A DNA stretch of 64,000 nucleotides from Moringa oleifera (GCA_021397835.1 JAJFZO010000150.1:29900-93899); one strand, 5' to 3'; shown: positions 1-13,300, numbered from the stretch's first letter. Notes: generated by a model not told the origin, from the sequence alone. Numbers and translations: made by a program.

Positions 1-2944
1 CACTTCACGCACAGTTTTAGGAACGGGCCACTCATGAATTGCCTTCACCTTTGCCTTGTCAACTTGAATACCATTTCTTCCTACTATAAAGCCAAGGAAT
101 AAAAGATGGTCAGTCATAAAGCTGCATTTTTTAAGATTGATATACAACTTGTTAGCTCGTAAAGCTAGTAGAACTTCCTTGAGATGTGACAAGTGCTCCC
201 CTTCATTCTTACTATAGATAAGAATATCATCAAAATAAACCACCACAAATTTTCCAATAAATGGACGAAGAACCTGATTTATCAATCGCATGAATATGCT
301 GGGTGCGTTTGATAACCCAAAAGGCATTACTAGCTATTTGTAAAGACCATCTTTAGTTTTGAAAGCCGTTTTCCACTCATCTCCTAGTCGAATACGAATC
401 TAGTGATATCCATTTCGTAAATCAAGTTTGGTGAATACCACAGCACCTTCTAACCTGTCAAGCATATCATTAAGACGAGGGATAGGAAAGCGATACTTGA
501 CCGTTATTTTATTAATAGCTCGATTGTTTACACACATTCTCCAGCTGTCATCTTTTTTCGGGGTGTGTAAAGCAGGAACTGCACAATGACTTATACTCTC
601 ACGAATCAAACCTTTTTTGAGCAACTCATTAACTTGTCGCTGTAATTTTTCATGCTCAGTTGGGCTCATACGGTAATGTGACAAGTTAGGCAAACTAGCT
701 CCAGGTACTAATTCAATATGATGTTGAATATTTTGCATAGGAGGTAGCTTATTAGGTAATTCATTAGGAGACAAATCAGCAAAATCAGTAAGTACCTGCT
801 GGATTTTGGGCGAAACCTCAACAATTTCTTCAGATTGGCCTTTCACCACTAACGCGACGATAAAGGTTGGCTGTTTAACTTGCTTGAAGAATTCTGAGGC
901 TGCTATGTTGGTGAACAATGGTTTATCTTCCTTAATAACAAAGGTGCCTTCCGAAGATTGAGATTGTGGTAGTAACATAATCTTTTTGTTAAGCCACCGA
1001 AAGATAAAAGTATTATCTCGTCCTTTGTAAGTAGCATCAACATCATAATGCCATGGTCTTCCTAATAGGATATGACAAACGTCCATCTCCACTACATCAC
1101 ATGCGACCTCATCTTTGTAATATTTCCCGATTGACAAAAAAATTTTACAAACTTCTTGTACTTGAACTTCTGAACCTTTCTTAATCCATGCGATCTTATA
1201 TGGAGAAGGATGTTTCTCAGTCTGTAAATTTAATGCTTTCACGAGGGTTTTAGAGACAACATTCTCGCTACTGCCACTATCAATAATGACATTGCATACC
1301 TTATTATGAACAGTGCATCGGGTTTGAAAGATCTTGTGTCGTTGAGTATTATCAAGTTTCTTTGGGGCAAGCAGCAGTCGTTGGACAATACACGTCACTT
1401 CTCCTACATCTCCTTCTGTAAACTCAACACCATCATAAATTTCTTCTTCAAGAACTTATTCTTCATCACTACCATCTTCTTCTGCAAAGTTAACAGATCT
1501 TCTACTCAGACATTGATTTGAGAGGTGGCCTGATTGATTACATCAAAAACACTTTCCAAGATTAAGGCGTGCATAAGGATCATTATTGTCTCGATGCTGC
1601 TGGTTACTACCTTAGATGTTGGACCGAACAGAGGTTGAAGTGTGGTTTTGATTCTATGCCAAATTTTGAGTCGAAAATATATTTTTATTTCGACTACTGT
1701 TGCTGCTCAGAGTTGTTGACTCTTTTAAAGCGGAAGAAACTTCTTGATTTTGTTGTCGAAAGTTATTCCGAGGATGCATAATGGACCTGTTGACCTGAGT
1801 TTCTACTTTCATCGCTAAATTAACCGCATCTATCATGGTCCAAACCCCTTGAAGAGCAAGTCGATCTTGAATAACCATCTTTAGGCCTCCAATATAACGA
1901 GCAATTAGTTGATCCTCTGTCTTCAGCAAATTAACTCGTGCATTTAATTGGTAAAATTCTTCTGTGTACTCATTAACCGTACGCTTGACTTGTCGATAAT
2001 TTTGATATTGTTTATATAAAAACTGCTCATAATCTGGAGGGAGAAATCGTCTTTGTAGTAATTGCTTCATCTTGGGCCAAATGCGAACATGCTGCTTCCC
2101 TTGACGTTGACGATTATATTGAAGTTGCTCTCACCAAGCAGAAGCTCCACCTTTCAACTTATATGCCACGAGCTTAACTTGGCTTTCTTTTGAAATATTC
2201 AAATAATAAAAAAAAAATTTCAACAGTTCTTACCCAATCGAGAAAATCTTCAATATTTAAGCGACCATCGAAACTTGGTAAATCCATCTTCATCTTAAAT
2301 TCTTGAGTGTGTGGGCCTCGATCTCTGTCCCTAAAACAAAAATCTTCTTCTTCTTCAGATGAATAATCCAACCTCCATGGCTGCCTTTGTTGGACATTCT
2401 TCCAACCTTGACGTCGAAAATCACCATCTCGAAAAGGTGGAAGGGCATCCCTAACTTCAAACTCACTATCACGTTGCCATACAGGAGCTCTTCGATTTTA
2501 CTGTTCATAGACCCATAATGGAACATGCTGATGAAAATCACGATTCATGGCTCGTCCTGCTTGAATTGGGGCTTCGTTATCAATTCTTGAGCCAATTTGG
2601 GGTTGGTATTGATCGTCGTGGCCTGTCATAAGCTGTTGTTGACGTCTTAAGCCTGGGTCAAAAGGTGGTTGGTGTCTAGGTTGCAAATCCACATGATTCG
2701 CTACCCTAGGATTTTTGGGAATAAAATCTACACGACTTAAGTCTTGTTGGCTACCATTCTTTATGTCGTCATGCTGATTTGGTCTTTACTCCACGGAATC
2801 ACATCTTCCTTTCATAGTCATTGCAGTTATCATCTGCACAAGATTATGAAGGGTTTCGTCGATCCCATTAAGTCGTTGCTCGAACTTACCAAATCGCCGT
2901 TCGTTGTCGGTGGCTTGTATCCCACTAGAACCGTCGTCAGCCAT
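1..2944 (-). pseudogene. Ty3/gypsy gag-pol, left copy, truncated by window edge
   Basis: Degenerate gag-pol of an LTR retrotransposon, read on the minus strand from an ATG at 2944 just inside the primer site. In order: a Gag start (MADDGSSG), an acidic stretch and a capsid-like region (FLPPDYEQFLYKQYQ, YIGGLK) at about 2370-1650, a CCHC-type zinc knuckle near 1510-1551 whose second position is a TGA, an aspartic protease (IIDSGSS, later ILLGRPW) at 1398-1000, then reverse transcriptase with KLDLRNGY at about 405-430 and the active-site YFDD at 226-237. Stops shared with the right copy lie at 334-336 and 400-402 in RT and just after GGASAW in Gag. A one-base insertion near 2218 breaks Gag in this copy only. 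Two codons that are stops in the right copy are still CGA here (near 157-159 and 1318). RNase H and integrase lie beyond the left edge. Not functional. Confidence 0.95.
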
Positions 2945-2964
2945 CAGAATAAGGATAAAATCCT

Positions 2965-2976
2965 TACTCTGATACC
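2965..2976 (-). other. Primer-binding site, tRNA-iMet type (left gypsy copy)
   Basis: On the minus strand this reads TGGTATCAGAGT, matching the initiator-methionine tRNA 3' end used by many plant LTR retrotransposons (usually TGGTATCAGAGC), with one change at the last base. It lies about 7 bases inside the LTR. Confidence 0.9.
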
Positions 2977-2983
2977 AATTTAG

Positions 2984-3318
2984 TGCAGTAGAAGGTTTGC
3001 TTCGAAGTAGAAGCGGAATAAAATAAAAGAACAAACCCGAAAGCTAAACCCTTAGAGAAAAATTTGATGAATTGTATTAAATTGCCTCTAACTATTACAA
3101 TAGATCTTTAAATAATGTAAGAAATAAACTAAAAATAGGAAATACAGAAAGAATAGGAAAACTAGAAATAAGAAACTTGAAAGAATAGGAAATAACTAAA
3201 TGGGAAACTTGAGAGAATAGGAAATTGACTAAATGGAAATTGACTAAATAGGAAACTAAGATACCCAATCAAAATAGGACATTAGCCGAAATAGGATACT
3301 ATGTTACTGTGTACTACA
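2984..3318 (-). repeat. 5' LTR of left gypsy copy
   Basis: About 335 bp, minus-strand TG...CA ends (TGTAGTACAC ... CTGCA). It matches the LTR at 61153-61488 with only a few changes and the LTR at 56014-56332 more distantly. It contains a short internal duplication of the motif AATTGACTAAAT that the 3' LTR lacks. Confidence 0.92.
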
Positions 3319-3490
3319 TTAAAAATAAAGTGAAATAAAAGATAAAAATGATAAAATATATATCAAAGAAAACCAAATGAAATAAAAATAAGAAAAAATA
3401 AAATGTAATCAAATCAAAAATTAAAAATTAAATAAAAATAAATTTAAAATAAAAATGCTTTATAAAAAAAAATAAGAATGATACAACTAT
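3319..3490. repeat. AT-rich flank, remnant of the ~1 kb AT-rich repeat
   Basis: A-rich sequence directly outside the LTR. Motifs such as CAAATGAAATAAAAATAA also occur at about 54066-54090, so the element appears to have inserted into a member of the AT-rich repeat seen at 54040-56013. Confidence 0.6.
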
Positions 3491-4425
3491 ATAAAGGATA
3501 AGCAATCTGATACGAGATTTTCGGTCCTTCTAGCAAAGCCTTAGAGTTAGGATAAAGCACATCATCACCAAAATTTTTAGTGTAATCAATTACATAAAGC
3601 CACTGATTCTTCTAGAGACCATAATATGGCATTTCATACGATTCAGACTTTTGAAGAGATTCGTTGCCCAGGTGATTAAAAGGAGACTGTACCCAACAGC
3701 TTGGACACCCAGCATTATAAGAGATATGAAAGGAACAGAATCCAGATCTTGCTTGATGTGAAAGAGTTGGCTTAATATGTAAGCAATTGTGAATGGAAGT
3801 GTCAAAATTCGAAGAATCCTCTCAAGACTAAATGTCTTCCCGCTACTTCCTATACAGAATGAGAAGAATCTTCAGCTTGATTGTCCTAAAATAGAGAGGA
3901 TCGTCTTCAGTTCTTTAGTTGGTTGTAGAAATGGTAGTCGTTGGGTTGATTAACCACTGTGCTGTTATGGATGGTTAAGACACTACCACCTCAATCGAAC
4001 TATCCAATCCAGCTTCAAGATCCATGCTCTTAAACAAGATCTTTCACGCAACTCTGATATCCCTGCAGCCAACGAGATACATTGTTCCTGCATGTGGATC
4101 ATAAAGACCTCCAACAAAAGCATAGAAAAATTGCTATAAGCCTTCCCAGCAAGTGCTTGTTGAGCTAACATGTTCAAAAGAAGCTGCTTTTCGATATACT
4201 CGAGTCCTAGTCACACTAATATACTTCTTAGCTCCGTGGGCATAATCAATATCATGAACTCAGAAGGAAACTCCCTTCAAAGGGATTTGAGATTAATGGG
4301 TAGTTAATCAATGAAATATATAATTTGCTCTTACAAAACTTGCAATTCTCGGCATCTAAATTGGCCTTAACGTTCACTTACTTGACTGGTAAGTGGGGTC
4401 TCCATGTCAACATATCTCACATCAA
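3490..4425 (-). pseudogene. DUF2921-family protein, C-terminal part, broken (left copy)
   Basis: Frameshifted remains of the C-terminal half of a plant DUF2921 protein, a large plant membrane-protein family of poorly known function. From high to low coordinates, in changing frames, I read DVRYVDMETPLTSQVSER (about 4371-4424), a YDPHAGTMYLVGCRDIRV-like stretch (about 4050-4110), MDLEAGLDSSIEVVVS (about 3980-4030), EDDPLYFRTIKL (about 3880), the hydrophobic run ILSQLFHIKQDLDSVPFISL with IMLGVQAVGYSLL (3670-3790), NQWLYVIDYT (3566-3600) and ILTLRLC-stop-K (about 3510-3545). The family tail has a glutamine where the stop now is. The order and the hydrophobic C-terminus match the family. Many frameshifts and stops mean it is dead. 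The N-terminal half is not recognisable upstream. The same remnant occurs at 61661-62596. Confidence 0.85.
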
Positions 4426-5830
4426 AGAAAAAAACAAAATACTTTGCTTTTTATAAGTTCTTTAGATAATCCCTTTCCTTGATGGTGTTGGCTGTCGTGG
4501 ATCATCAAATATGTGAATATTTGTTTTGACTTTGTTGTACATTCGATTTTTCGCGCCTCAAATCATGAGTGGGCCACGTAGTTTGGAGCCCAGCTCTGGG
4601 CTGCACATTGGATCTTCCTTTAAGAAGAGGGTATTGCCTCTGACAGGCTGGCTTCACAGTTAAACCATCCCCATTTTTGGGAAGGATGTGATGGGCTTTG
4701 GTGGCCCAATGATTTATCATGGCCTTATAGGTTAACTTTAAATTGGGTATCGTATTCGATCTGGCGTGATTATAATACTAATTAACCTTCTTGTCCCTTC
4801 ATAAAGAAAGGGGTATTGCATGAGGTTAGGCGTTGTTTTTGTTTTTTTTTTTATGGTACACTTTTTCCTTCGATGCTTATATCTAAGTCTTTGCTTATAT
4901 TATACTTTTTTCTTTCGCATTTACAAATATATTTTCTTTTGTTTTTTCAATACTCATAACAAAACTTTTTCAATAACCTTAACAGTTACTTCTATGAATA
5001 CAAAACTAAAAAACTTTAGTTGCAGAGAGTTGTCTTGGAACAAGTTATCGGATGATTTGCGAACTATAATCACTAAATTCAATATTAATAAAGGAATATA
5101 AGGAATTACGGCTTTGAGAAACCCAATTTTTCAATCTTCCCATGTGATCTTCAACACCTATATCTTAACCGGATTGAATTTCAGATCCTTTGTGATGGAA
5201 GAAAAGCGAATAAAATACAACAACAAGCCAAATAAAAGCATTATAAGAGCAGTAGGAATGGCGGACAAAACCTACAATATCTTGTACAAACGGTGATGAG
5301 ATAGAGTGATGGGTTATTATTGGTGATCTTGTGTTTAAGGCGATTACCATCAGCGTTGGTGCAAAGTACCAAGAATTAGACTGAAAATACGATCAGGGCA
5401 TTGCTTCTAAAGCAATGACATTGAATTGTTTTTATAGAAATTTTGTCAAATGAACTTATTTTGGTTTAATAAAATAAGTTGATTGCAATTAATTTTTTAA
5501 CGTTGATTAGGTGTAACTAACCATAAATATTTTTGCTTACTAAAATAAGTTTGATAACTTTGATTTAATTAAAAAAATTTAATGTGTAACTTGTTTAATA
5601 TGGATTGAGTTATACTTTTTAATGAGATAACTGACATAGATGTATGAAACTCAATGATAAACTCTTATTAACATAAACTTTTAATATAAATTAATTTATT
5701 ATTTTATAAATACATAATTGGTCAAATTTTTTTATCATTCTATCATGATATATCAATAGAGTTTAAGATTTTTATTTATAGATGTAAGACCATAAGGGTT
5801 TCTTAATAGCGACCACATTGCTTTTTTTTT
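4426..5830. other. Duplicated flank without recognised gene
   Basis: About 1.4 kb with short open frames only, none with a family signature. It may include decayed upstream sequence of the DUF2921 pseudogene. A T-run closes it at 5821-5836. Copied at 62597-64000. Confidence 0.6.
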
Positions 5831-7440
5831 TTTTTTAAACAAACCCCCAATGACAAACTAACTTTTTCATAATAATAATAATAATAATAAGTTTTAAAAT
5901 AAATATTAATTTATCAAATTGAATCAAATTAAATTAAAAATATTTTGTAATAAATTTTAACTAAAATTTTTTACATATATTTATTATGTCAAAAAAAATT
6001 TAAAATTTTAAAACGTCAAAAAAAATTTTAAAAAATTTATACAGAAAAAAATTTCTAAAAGTTCAAAAAAAATTTTGTAAGTAAAAAATTATTCAAATTT
6101 AAGGAATGAACTCGAAATGAAGTATAAAATTTATTTGAGTTATTTTGCAAATATTTTAACAACTAAATTACCCCTTAAGCTTTTATAATTGTTTGAGTTA
6201 AAATGTAATTTAAACTAAATTAAAACATTAGATATATAAGTAATATAATCAGTGCATCAAATTTTAAATTAACAAATAAATATAATATAATATTTTATAT
6301 ATTTACTTTAAATAATAAATAAATATATTTTTTATTTTTTAAAATAAAAAATAAAACTATTCATATTAAAAAAATTCTTTCAACTTAAAATAAAAGATCG
6401 AGATGCTCTATTAATTTGAGTTATGTTGAGATTTTGAGGAGACGATGACACATGATAAATTAATAAAATTAATTGTTAAGATTGTATTAATATATATTTT
6501 TTATTTTTATAATATTATTATAAATAACGAAAATACTCTTTAAACTTCATATCAAAAAGTTCAACATAAATAAAAACCTTTTTCACCTTTCACACTAAAT
6601 TTAACATTTTTTTGATATTAAATGAGCATCTTGTTGAAATATTTCAATCAATTATTTAAATAATATTAAATAATCATTGATAAATAAATTAAATTATATG
6701 TTAAATACTAGTATTATTTGAAAGCATTAGATGAGATATTTTGAATAACACATTTTTTTGTAAAATATAATATTATATATGTTTAATTATTATTTTAATT
6801 TGATTAAAAGTTTAAAAAATTATTTAATATATTTTTTAAAATATATACATTTAGTGCTACACACCAAATATGATATTATAGTATAGCTTTTGGTACTTTC
6901 ATGTTATGAGAAAGGATTCAGATCTTCAAATCTGAGTTGTGTTAATCTTTTTATAAAATAATAACATATGATAACTTGATAAAATTAATGAATTTTTTTT
7001 ATTTTTTATTTTTATATTAACATAATAAATCAATTAAAAATTTTTATTTTATGAAAAATCTTGTCTTACCCTTCTCCTTGAAAATCAAAAAGTAAAAAGA
7101 AAACTAGTAAAATAGCATGATGTCAAAAAATACTTAAGATGATAATAAAATTTTTATCTCATAATTAAACCATAAGCACCCTTTTGTCTCCCTTTTATTT
7201 TCTTGGTCTTAGACTTTAATGAATGTGAGAACTCTTTTGACTTTCTTTTCTCTACTTTCATGATCCAATTATCATCTACTTTTATTTTGGTTATTGTAGC
7301 CAAGTTACACTGTTGTGATGTGTAATAGTAAGATGGCAAATTTGCCTTTGAATTATACCCATATTCATTTACAGGATAAAAAAACTCAAATTTTATTAGC
7401 CATACTGAACAATCACACAAGTATGAGTATATTAGAAGTA
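5831..7440. other. AT-rich intergenic DNA, no gene seen
   Basis: Very AT-rich with poly-A/T runs and a short ATA repeat at about 5870-5890. No frame longer than a few dozen codons and no recognisable motif on either strand. Confidence 0.7.
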
Positions 7441-7675
7441 ATAAATTATGAATGATGAAAATAATACATGAATGACACAAATAATGCAAGTATAACACAA
7501 ATAATACAACATAAATACTATTAAAAATACAAATAATGCATGAACATTTCAAATAATGCATGAACATCTGAAATACTAAATAAGCATTAAGAATACAACA
7601 TAACATTTGAAATAATGTATGAATAATATAAATAGTATATGATAACTTCAAATCATACATGAACATTCTGGACTC
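7440..7675. repeat. Degenerate ~20 bp minisatellite
   Basis: Repeats of a motif close to CAAATAATGCATGAACAT, including two adjacent good copies at about 7525-7568 and many decayed ones. An open minus-strand frame across it (7154-7666) gives a low-complexity Tyr/Ile/Cys-rich peptide and is judged a by-product. Confidence 0.7.
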
Positions 7676-7939
7676 GTACCTACATATGTAAAAATCTATA
7701 GATTTGATATTACAGAGTCACACTTTTATAAAACATAATAAAAAACCATCTAGATGTTAAATATCAATAAAAAAAGCTCAATTCTTTATTATCTGTTAAA
7801 GATAAAGGTCAGGATGAGAGAAAAATTTCATTACATAACGAAATCTGCAGTGTTAACTGCAAAAACTTGAATACTTGTGTACATATTTACTAACTAGAAA
7901 GCCAGTTTTTGCGAAGATCCTTTAAATAAGTTTAGAGGG

Positions 7940-7961
7940 GGAGAGAGAGAGAGAGAGAGAA
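7940..7961. repeat. (GA)n microsatellite
   Basis: About ten perfect GA dinucleotides. Confidence 0.95.
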
Positions 7962-8339
7962 TGGCAAGCAAAAATGGGTTTCTAGTCTACAATTCATAAA
8001 ATGCATCTCATATTGTCAAAATGTGAGCTCAAACTCGTAAATTAGTTAAAAGTAACGATGAAATCGATATTCAAAGAAATATAAAACAGAGAAAGATGGC
8101 TGCTTACCTTCCTTGAAGAGAGAGAAAAATATGATTTACACAACTTGAAGATGAAAAAGGAATTTTCTTGAAATCTTATCTCATTTGGCACTTTTCAAAG
8201 GTATTTTAGTCAATACACATTAATTGATGCTAAAAACATAAATGCAATAATTTTGGTTATTTCTGTGGAAAAAAGAAAAAATTTCAACTACCACGGTCAA
8301 TTTTCTCGTTCATATTTTGGTTATGTATTTTTTTAAAAT

Positions 8340-9620
8340 TTTTTTTGTATTATTCTTATTAATTGGTATTACGTTCAACTAAAATTAATTTTTTTTTATT
8401 TTTATCCATATTTGTATCCCTTTCCATAATATTTTATTGTAGAAGTCCAATCTCAAGTTGGTATTAAAATATCTATGTATCATTTTGATTGTTTTTGTTA
8501 TACAATCTTATATTTACGACTTTGAATATGTTCAAATTTGAATTTTGTTATTTATTCTCATTGATTTGTATAATTTTCAATAATAATAAAGTTTTTTTTG
8601 TTGTTCTATATGATCTATATCTTTTTTTTGTCAGTGTTCGGTTATAGAACTAAAACTCTATGTTGGTCTTATTTTTGAAGATTAAAAGATCTTTAGACAT
8701 TCGTTTGATTATTGTTTTTGTTTACACAATTTTATATTACTTTTTGTTGAAATTTGTTTGTTATTCTTAGTGTTTTACATTATTTTCAACTATATAATGT
8801 TGCAGAGGACAAAGCCAAATTATTATTGCTCTTATAGTTGAAATATTTGCACGTATAATTATTATGTTTTGTTTATTTAAATTTTATTTTTAAATAATAT
8901 TTTTTATTGATATGTATCATTTCTAATAATATTTTGTTAAAGAAATAAAATCTGAAATTGATATTGCTCTTAAAAATTGAAAGATTCATACGTATTATTT
9001 TGATTATTTTTATTTATGCAATTTTATAACTAAGATTTTGAAGACTTTCAATTTTTTCTTTTTGATGTCATTCCTATTGATTTGCAGTATTTTTCATCTA
9101 AAATTTAATTTTATTATTATTATTATTGATATCTAAAACTCTAAGGTGGTATTGCTTTTGATAGTAAAATATTTTCATGTATTATTTATATAATTTTATG
9201 TTTATAAATTTGAGTATCTTAAAATTTGGTTTTTAAAATATCATTCTCATGAATTTGTATAATTTTTAACTATTATTAAAATTTATTTATTACCATTATG
9301 AAGTTCCTTCTTTGTGACAAAACAATATATTTTAACTTAAAATAATACAAATCAGTGAGAGTACTAATTTTAAAAAATCATTCAAAATCTTAATTATAAA
9401 ATTACATAAAAAATAATCAAATTAATACATATAGATCTTTGAATCTTCAAGAATAATACCAATTTGAAATTTTATTTCTTTAATAAAGCATCTTTAAAAT
9501 AATACATATCAACAAGAATACTATTTAAAAATAAAATTTAAAGATACTTGAAATATAAAAGATAAAATTATATAAACAAAAATAATGAAAATGATATATG
9601 GGATTCTCTAATGAGATTAG
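8340..9620. repeat. Degenerate 145-205 bp tandem repeat with inverted copies at its right end
   Basis: An AT-rich block in which a diverged unit recurs head to tail. The marker 'CATTGATTTGTATAATTTTCAA' in varying forms appears near 8352, 8558, 8763, 8907, 9069 and 9242. Each unit also holds a 'GTATTGCTCTT..GAA..TTTGATTATTTTT' stretch. From about 9320 to 9620 the same unit appears reverse-complemented (for example AATACAAATCAGTGAGA at about 9344). It could be a decayed satellite or a folded-back transposable element. No coding capacity seen. Confidence 0.65.
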
Positions 9621-10410
9621 GGTAGATTGTTTATCAATGGTAAGGAGAATAATAATGACACATAATGGGTGTTTATAGGTAAATAGTTTGAGTACAAGAT
9701 ACAATGATAAAGGCAAGGGTATTCTCATTAATATAACCGAGGTGAAAGATAGAGTTGATAATTTTGGGAAATATAGTAAGGCACCAAATAGGTAAAGGCA
9801 TGGAAATCAATAAAAAAAATAAGAAAGATTCAGTGGTAATGTTTGGGAGGATTGAAGTAGCAAGTGTAAGGCTAATTAGTTACTAAAAGAAATGATTACT
9901 AACAAAAGCATTATATAGTTTTGATAGTAAGATGACAATTTCACAATTGTAGGACACAGATGAGGATATAAAAATAGAGAAAAAGGTTCTGTAGATTATA
10001 GAAAAATTGATATGAAAATAATACGAATTGATGGATTTCTAAAATGAGGTGCATGCAGTGAATGAGGAACAAGCAGGGTAAGTAATTGTATATGATAAGC
10101 TGTTAATGTGACAAGAGTTACAGTTAATTGGTGGTTGTAAAAAGATGTTGAAGAATATCAAAACAGTATGTAAAATCCTAGTGGTTTTCTTTTATAGACT
10201 TGAAGAACTAGCTTACAGATTATTCAGTGAGATGGAAATAAGATAAGACGAGTAAGTAACCAAATCTGTTAGAGATTTTTCTTACAAAAGAGAAAATGGG
10301 ACAACTATTAGACAGTTGAAACAACTAAAATTTTTAATCAATTACAAAAAACAAAAAAAAAAGATAGAGGAATTTGTAAAAGTGTAAAAGAGAGAGGTGA
10401 AGGAGTGCAT
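9621..10410. other. No gene recognised; possibly LINE 5' region
   Basis: Less AT-rich than its left flank and purine-rich on the plus strand, like the LINE that follows. It may be the decayed 5' UTR or ORF1 of that element, but I find no ORF1 motif. Confidence 0.4.
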
Positions 10411-13300
10411 GATTATGATGTATAGAATTTTATCTTGAAATGTTAAGGTTTTGAATGATTTTGAGAACAGAGCTATGATTAAACACATTTAAAAAAAATG
10501 GGTGGTAGATGTAACATGTATTCAATAAACAAAGATTGAAAACATAAATGAGGGAGTAGTAAAAAAACGTATAAGGAGTAAAATGAATGGAATGGAAAAC
10601 CTTATCAGCACATGAGAACTCAAACGAGTATTAGTAATGTGAAATGGGAATATGGATAAGTGTTTGGAATTTTTAGGGGGATGGATCTACTTTTTTTAAG
10701 AGGAAAAAAGATGGGTTTGAATGAGTGTTTGCGAGATTATATGGTAATAACGTGGTGGAGAAACAATCTAAGTTAAAGGAAGAATTTAGGGACTGTAAAG
10801 ATGATGGAGTTTATCTTGGGTGATAAGAGGATTTTTCAACATGGTGTTGTATATACATGAAAGATCAGAGAATAATGGAGATGGAGTGAACATTAGGGAA
10901 TTTCTTGACATGGCTTTAAAACTCCAAGTAATAAATTTACTACTTTTGGGAGGTGATTTCACATGGTCGAATCTTCAAAGAAATCTCTCTTTGTCAAGGA
11001 TTGATCAGTTTCGTATTTCAAGCCAATGGGAAAAGGTTTCCAACAATGAGCGAAAAACTTCTTTTTAGGTCAACATTATATCATAATCCAATTTTACTTG
11101 AGATAGATGGTATCATTTGAGGTGCTTCTCTTTTTAGATGTGAAAACATATGGCTTAAGAGGAATTTATGCTTTTGTCAAGAGGTGGGAAGAAAAGAGGG
11201 TAAATGACCATGTGAGTTATGTGGTTGCAAGCAAGTTTAAAGAATTCAAAAGCACGATGAGGAAGTGAAACAAAGATTAAACATTTGGAGAAGAAAGGAA
11301 GGCTTGTTATGAGATTTGGTGGAGGTGGAGGAGAAGGAAAAGTTTAGTGTGAGCTTAGGGGAGTTGATGGTCAAGAGAGCAAGAATTTATAAGAATAATT
11401 TAACTACACTAATCAAAATGAAAAAATATCATGAAAGCAAAAATTTGAGGCTATTTGGCTTAAGGAAAAGGATAAAAACACTAGTTAATTTTATTTTATG
11501 GTGAATGCACATGACAGGAACAACTTCATTAGTAAGATGAAATTTGATGAAGATAGGATGGTGGAGTAAGGGGAATTAAAATAAATGATTAATGACTTCT
11601 ATTTATAGTTACATAGTATATAGTAAGAGTGGAAACAACACTTGATGGGTTGGAATTCAACATTATAGTCAATGAACTTTATGATTAATTAGAAAGGCAT
11701 TTTGAGAAAGAGGAGGTGCATCGAGCATGTTTTTTGACTGGGACAAAATATCTAGCCTAGTTAGATTTCATTATGTGTTTTTCAAAAGAAAACTAGGAAA
11801 TCATTGAATTAGATATTTTTCATTTATTTAAGAAGTTTCATTTTGATGGCAAGTTTGCTTGTTTGTTGAATTCAACCTTCTTGTTGGCTTGTAACATAAA
11901 AAAGGTTACATCTATTTAGGTTAGTAAAAGGTGAGGGAGAGTCTAAAAGTTAGTAGTGATTAGTCTTTCTTGGAAGATTAAAAGAAGAGTGAAAAAATTA
12001 AGTAACCCAAATCAAAATGCCTTTATGAAAAGAATGCAAATCTTTGATGTGACATTGATTACAAATGAAGTAGTTAATTAACATCGAAAGAGGACAAAGA
12101 AGGAAGTGATATATAAGTTGGATATAAAGAAAGCATATGACCATGTAGCTTGGGATTTTGTAACATTGATGTTGAAAATGATAGGATATGGTGAGTGATG
12201 GTATTGGTGGATTAAGTGGCGTATTTTCAATATGATTGTTATTTATTTTGGTGAATAAAAGTCCTTCAAAGTTTTTTAAATCAACTAAAGAGCTTTGAAA
12301 AGGGGATACATTGTCGTTATTTCTTATTCTTGTAGGTGATGGAGGCTCTTGATAGAATCTTGCAAGGCATTTTAAAAAAATGGGCCCTTAAAGGATTTCG
12401 ATGTGGGAAGATCAAGATTAAAGTTAAAGATAACTCACCTTTTATTAGATGATGATATTGTAATTTTTGTGAGGTGGAAGAGAATCGTTTGATTAATATG
12501 AGGAATTTTATTTTTTTATTTATGTTTTGAGGTGGTATTTAGATTGAAAATTAATTTGAGAAAGAAAAAATTTATTCCACTGTGTGAAAGAATAGAGATC
12601 GACTTACTACGGTGTTGGGATACAATTTGGGAGCTCTCAAATTTAACATTTAGGGCTACCCTTCGAAGTTAAAATCAAGGAGTTAACTTTTTGGAATTTA
12701 ATAATAAAGAGGTCTAAAAAGATATTAATGCGATGGAAGAGGAGATACCTTTTCAAGAAAAGAAACTGACACTTGTAAGAAGCACTCTTTCAAGCCTTTT
12801 AGTATTCATGTCATTGTTTTAGTATTCATGATTATAAAGAAGTTGGTATAATTGCAAAGGTGATTCCTATAGAAAATTTTAAGTGAAGTCAAAGTGCCAT
12901 TTGTGTTAGGTAAGAGATTGTGAGGCAACAGGTCAATAATGGATGCTTTGGGATTGATCCTCTTAACTCATTTAACAAGACTCGAGATTGTGAGGTAACG
13001 TGTTAATAATGGAGGCTTTAGGAATGAATCTATTATTTTTTAAACAAGGTTCTAGGTAAATGATTGGGAATATTCATGATAGAAAAAAACAAGCCATGGA
13101 AAAAAGGTGATGGTAATGAAATCCAAAAAAAAATGGAACGGGTTGAGTAACAATAATGGAGATGAAAATTTATGGAATTAGTTTGTGGAATATTGTAAAG
13201 AAATGGTGAGAAAAGGTAAAACTATATGTGAGATTCAGAATTAGGAGGCTATTACAACTAGTCTTTTTGGCGAAAAGACCAATGTGAAAAATTCTTTTAT
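10410..13300 (+). mobile_element. L1-type LINE (non-LTR retrotransposon), decayed ORF2
   Basis: Remains of a plant LINE ORF2 read in shifting plus-strand frames. The endonuclease start resembles 'LSWNVRGLND..R..IKH' (about 10425-10500), followed by a CIQ-TKIE motif. A longer open piece at 10820-11068 carries YIHERSENNGDG, GGDFTWSN and SRIDQFRISSQWE, the typical plant L1 endonuclease C-terminal part. Then come CENIWLKRN (about 11140), and reverse-transcriptase motifs NAFMKRMQIFDVTLITNEVV (about 12017) and KLDIKKAYDHVAWDF (about 12118-12160). LLDDDIVIF (12441-12468) stands where FADD is expected. RW-RRYLFKK (about 12735) marks the region after RT. Numerous stops and frameshifts make it inactive. 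The 3' end is uncertain and no clear poly-A tail or target-site duplication was found. Confidence 0.88.

Larger units (their letters stand above)
1..5830. repeat. Left copy of a 58-kb-spaced direct segmental duplication
   Basis: This stretch aligns colinearly with 58171-64000 (offset 58169-58171, changing only at single-base indels). The duplicated segment holds a gypsy internal region and LTR, a DUF2921 pseudogene and unassigned flank. It runs into both window edges, so its true length is unknown. Differences are sparse, and the non-element part (about 3500-5830) is almost identical. One unit of a long tandem duplication is the simplest reading; an assembly artefact is possible. Confidence 0.97.

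Noticed and set aside
1306..1781. Plus-strand frames opposite the gypsy gag and protease
   Set aside because: They are antisense shadows of the element's coding strand and repeat at the same place in the right copy.
4820..5101. 93-codon plus-strand frame with a Phe/Tyr-rich start
   Set aside because: It depends on T-runs and its start is altered in the right copy (63004) by an indel; no motif seen.
7154..7666. 170-codon open frame on the minus strand
   Set aside because: It runs through a degenerate 20 bp minisatellite and gives a Tyr/Cys/Ile-rich low-complexity peptide with no family match, so it is a by-product of AT-rich repeats.
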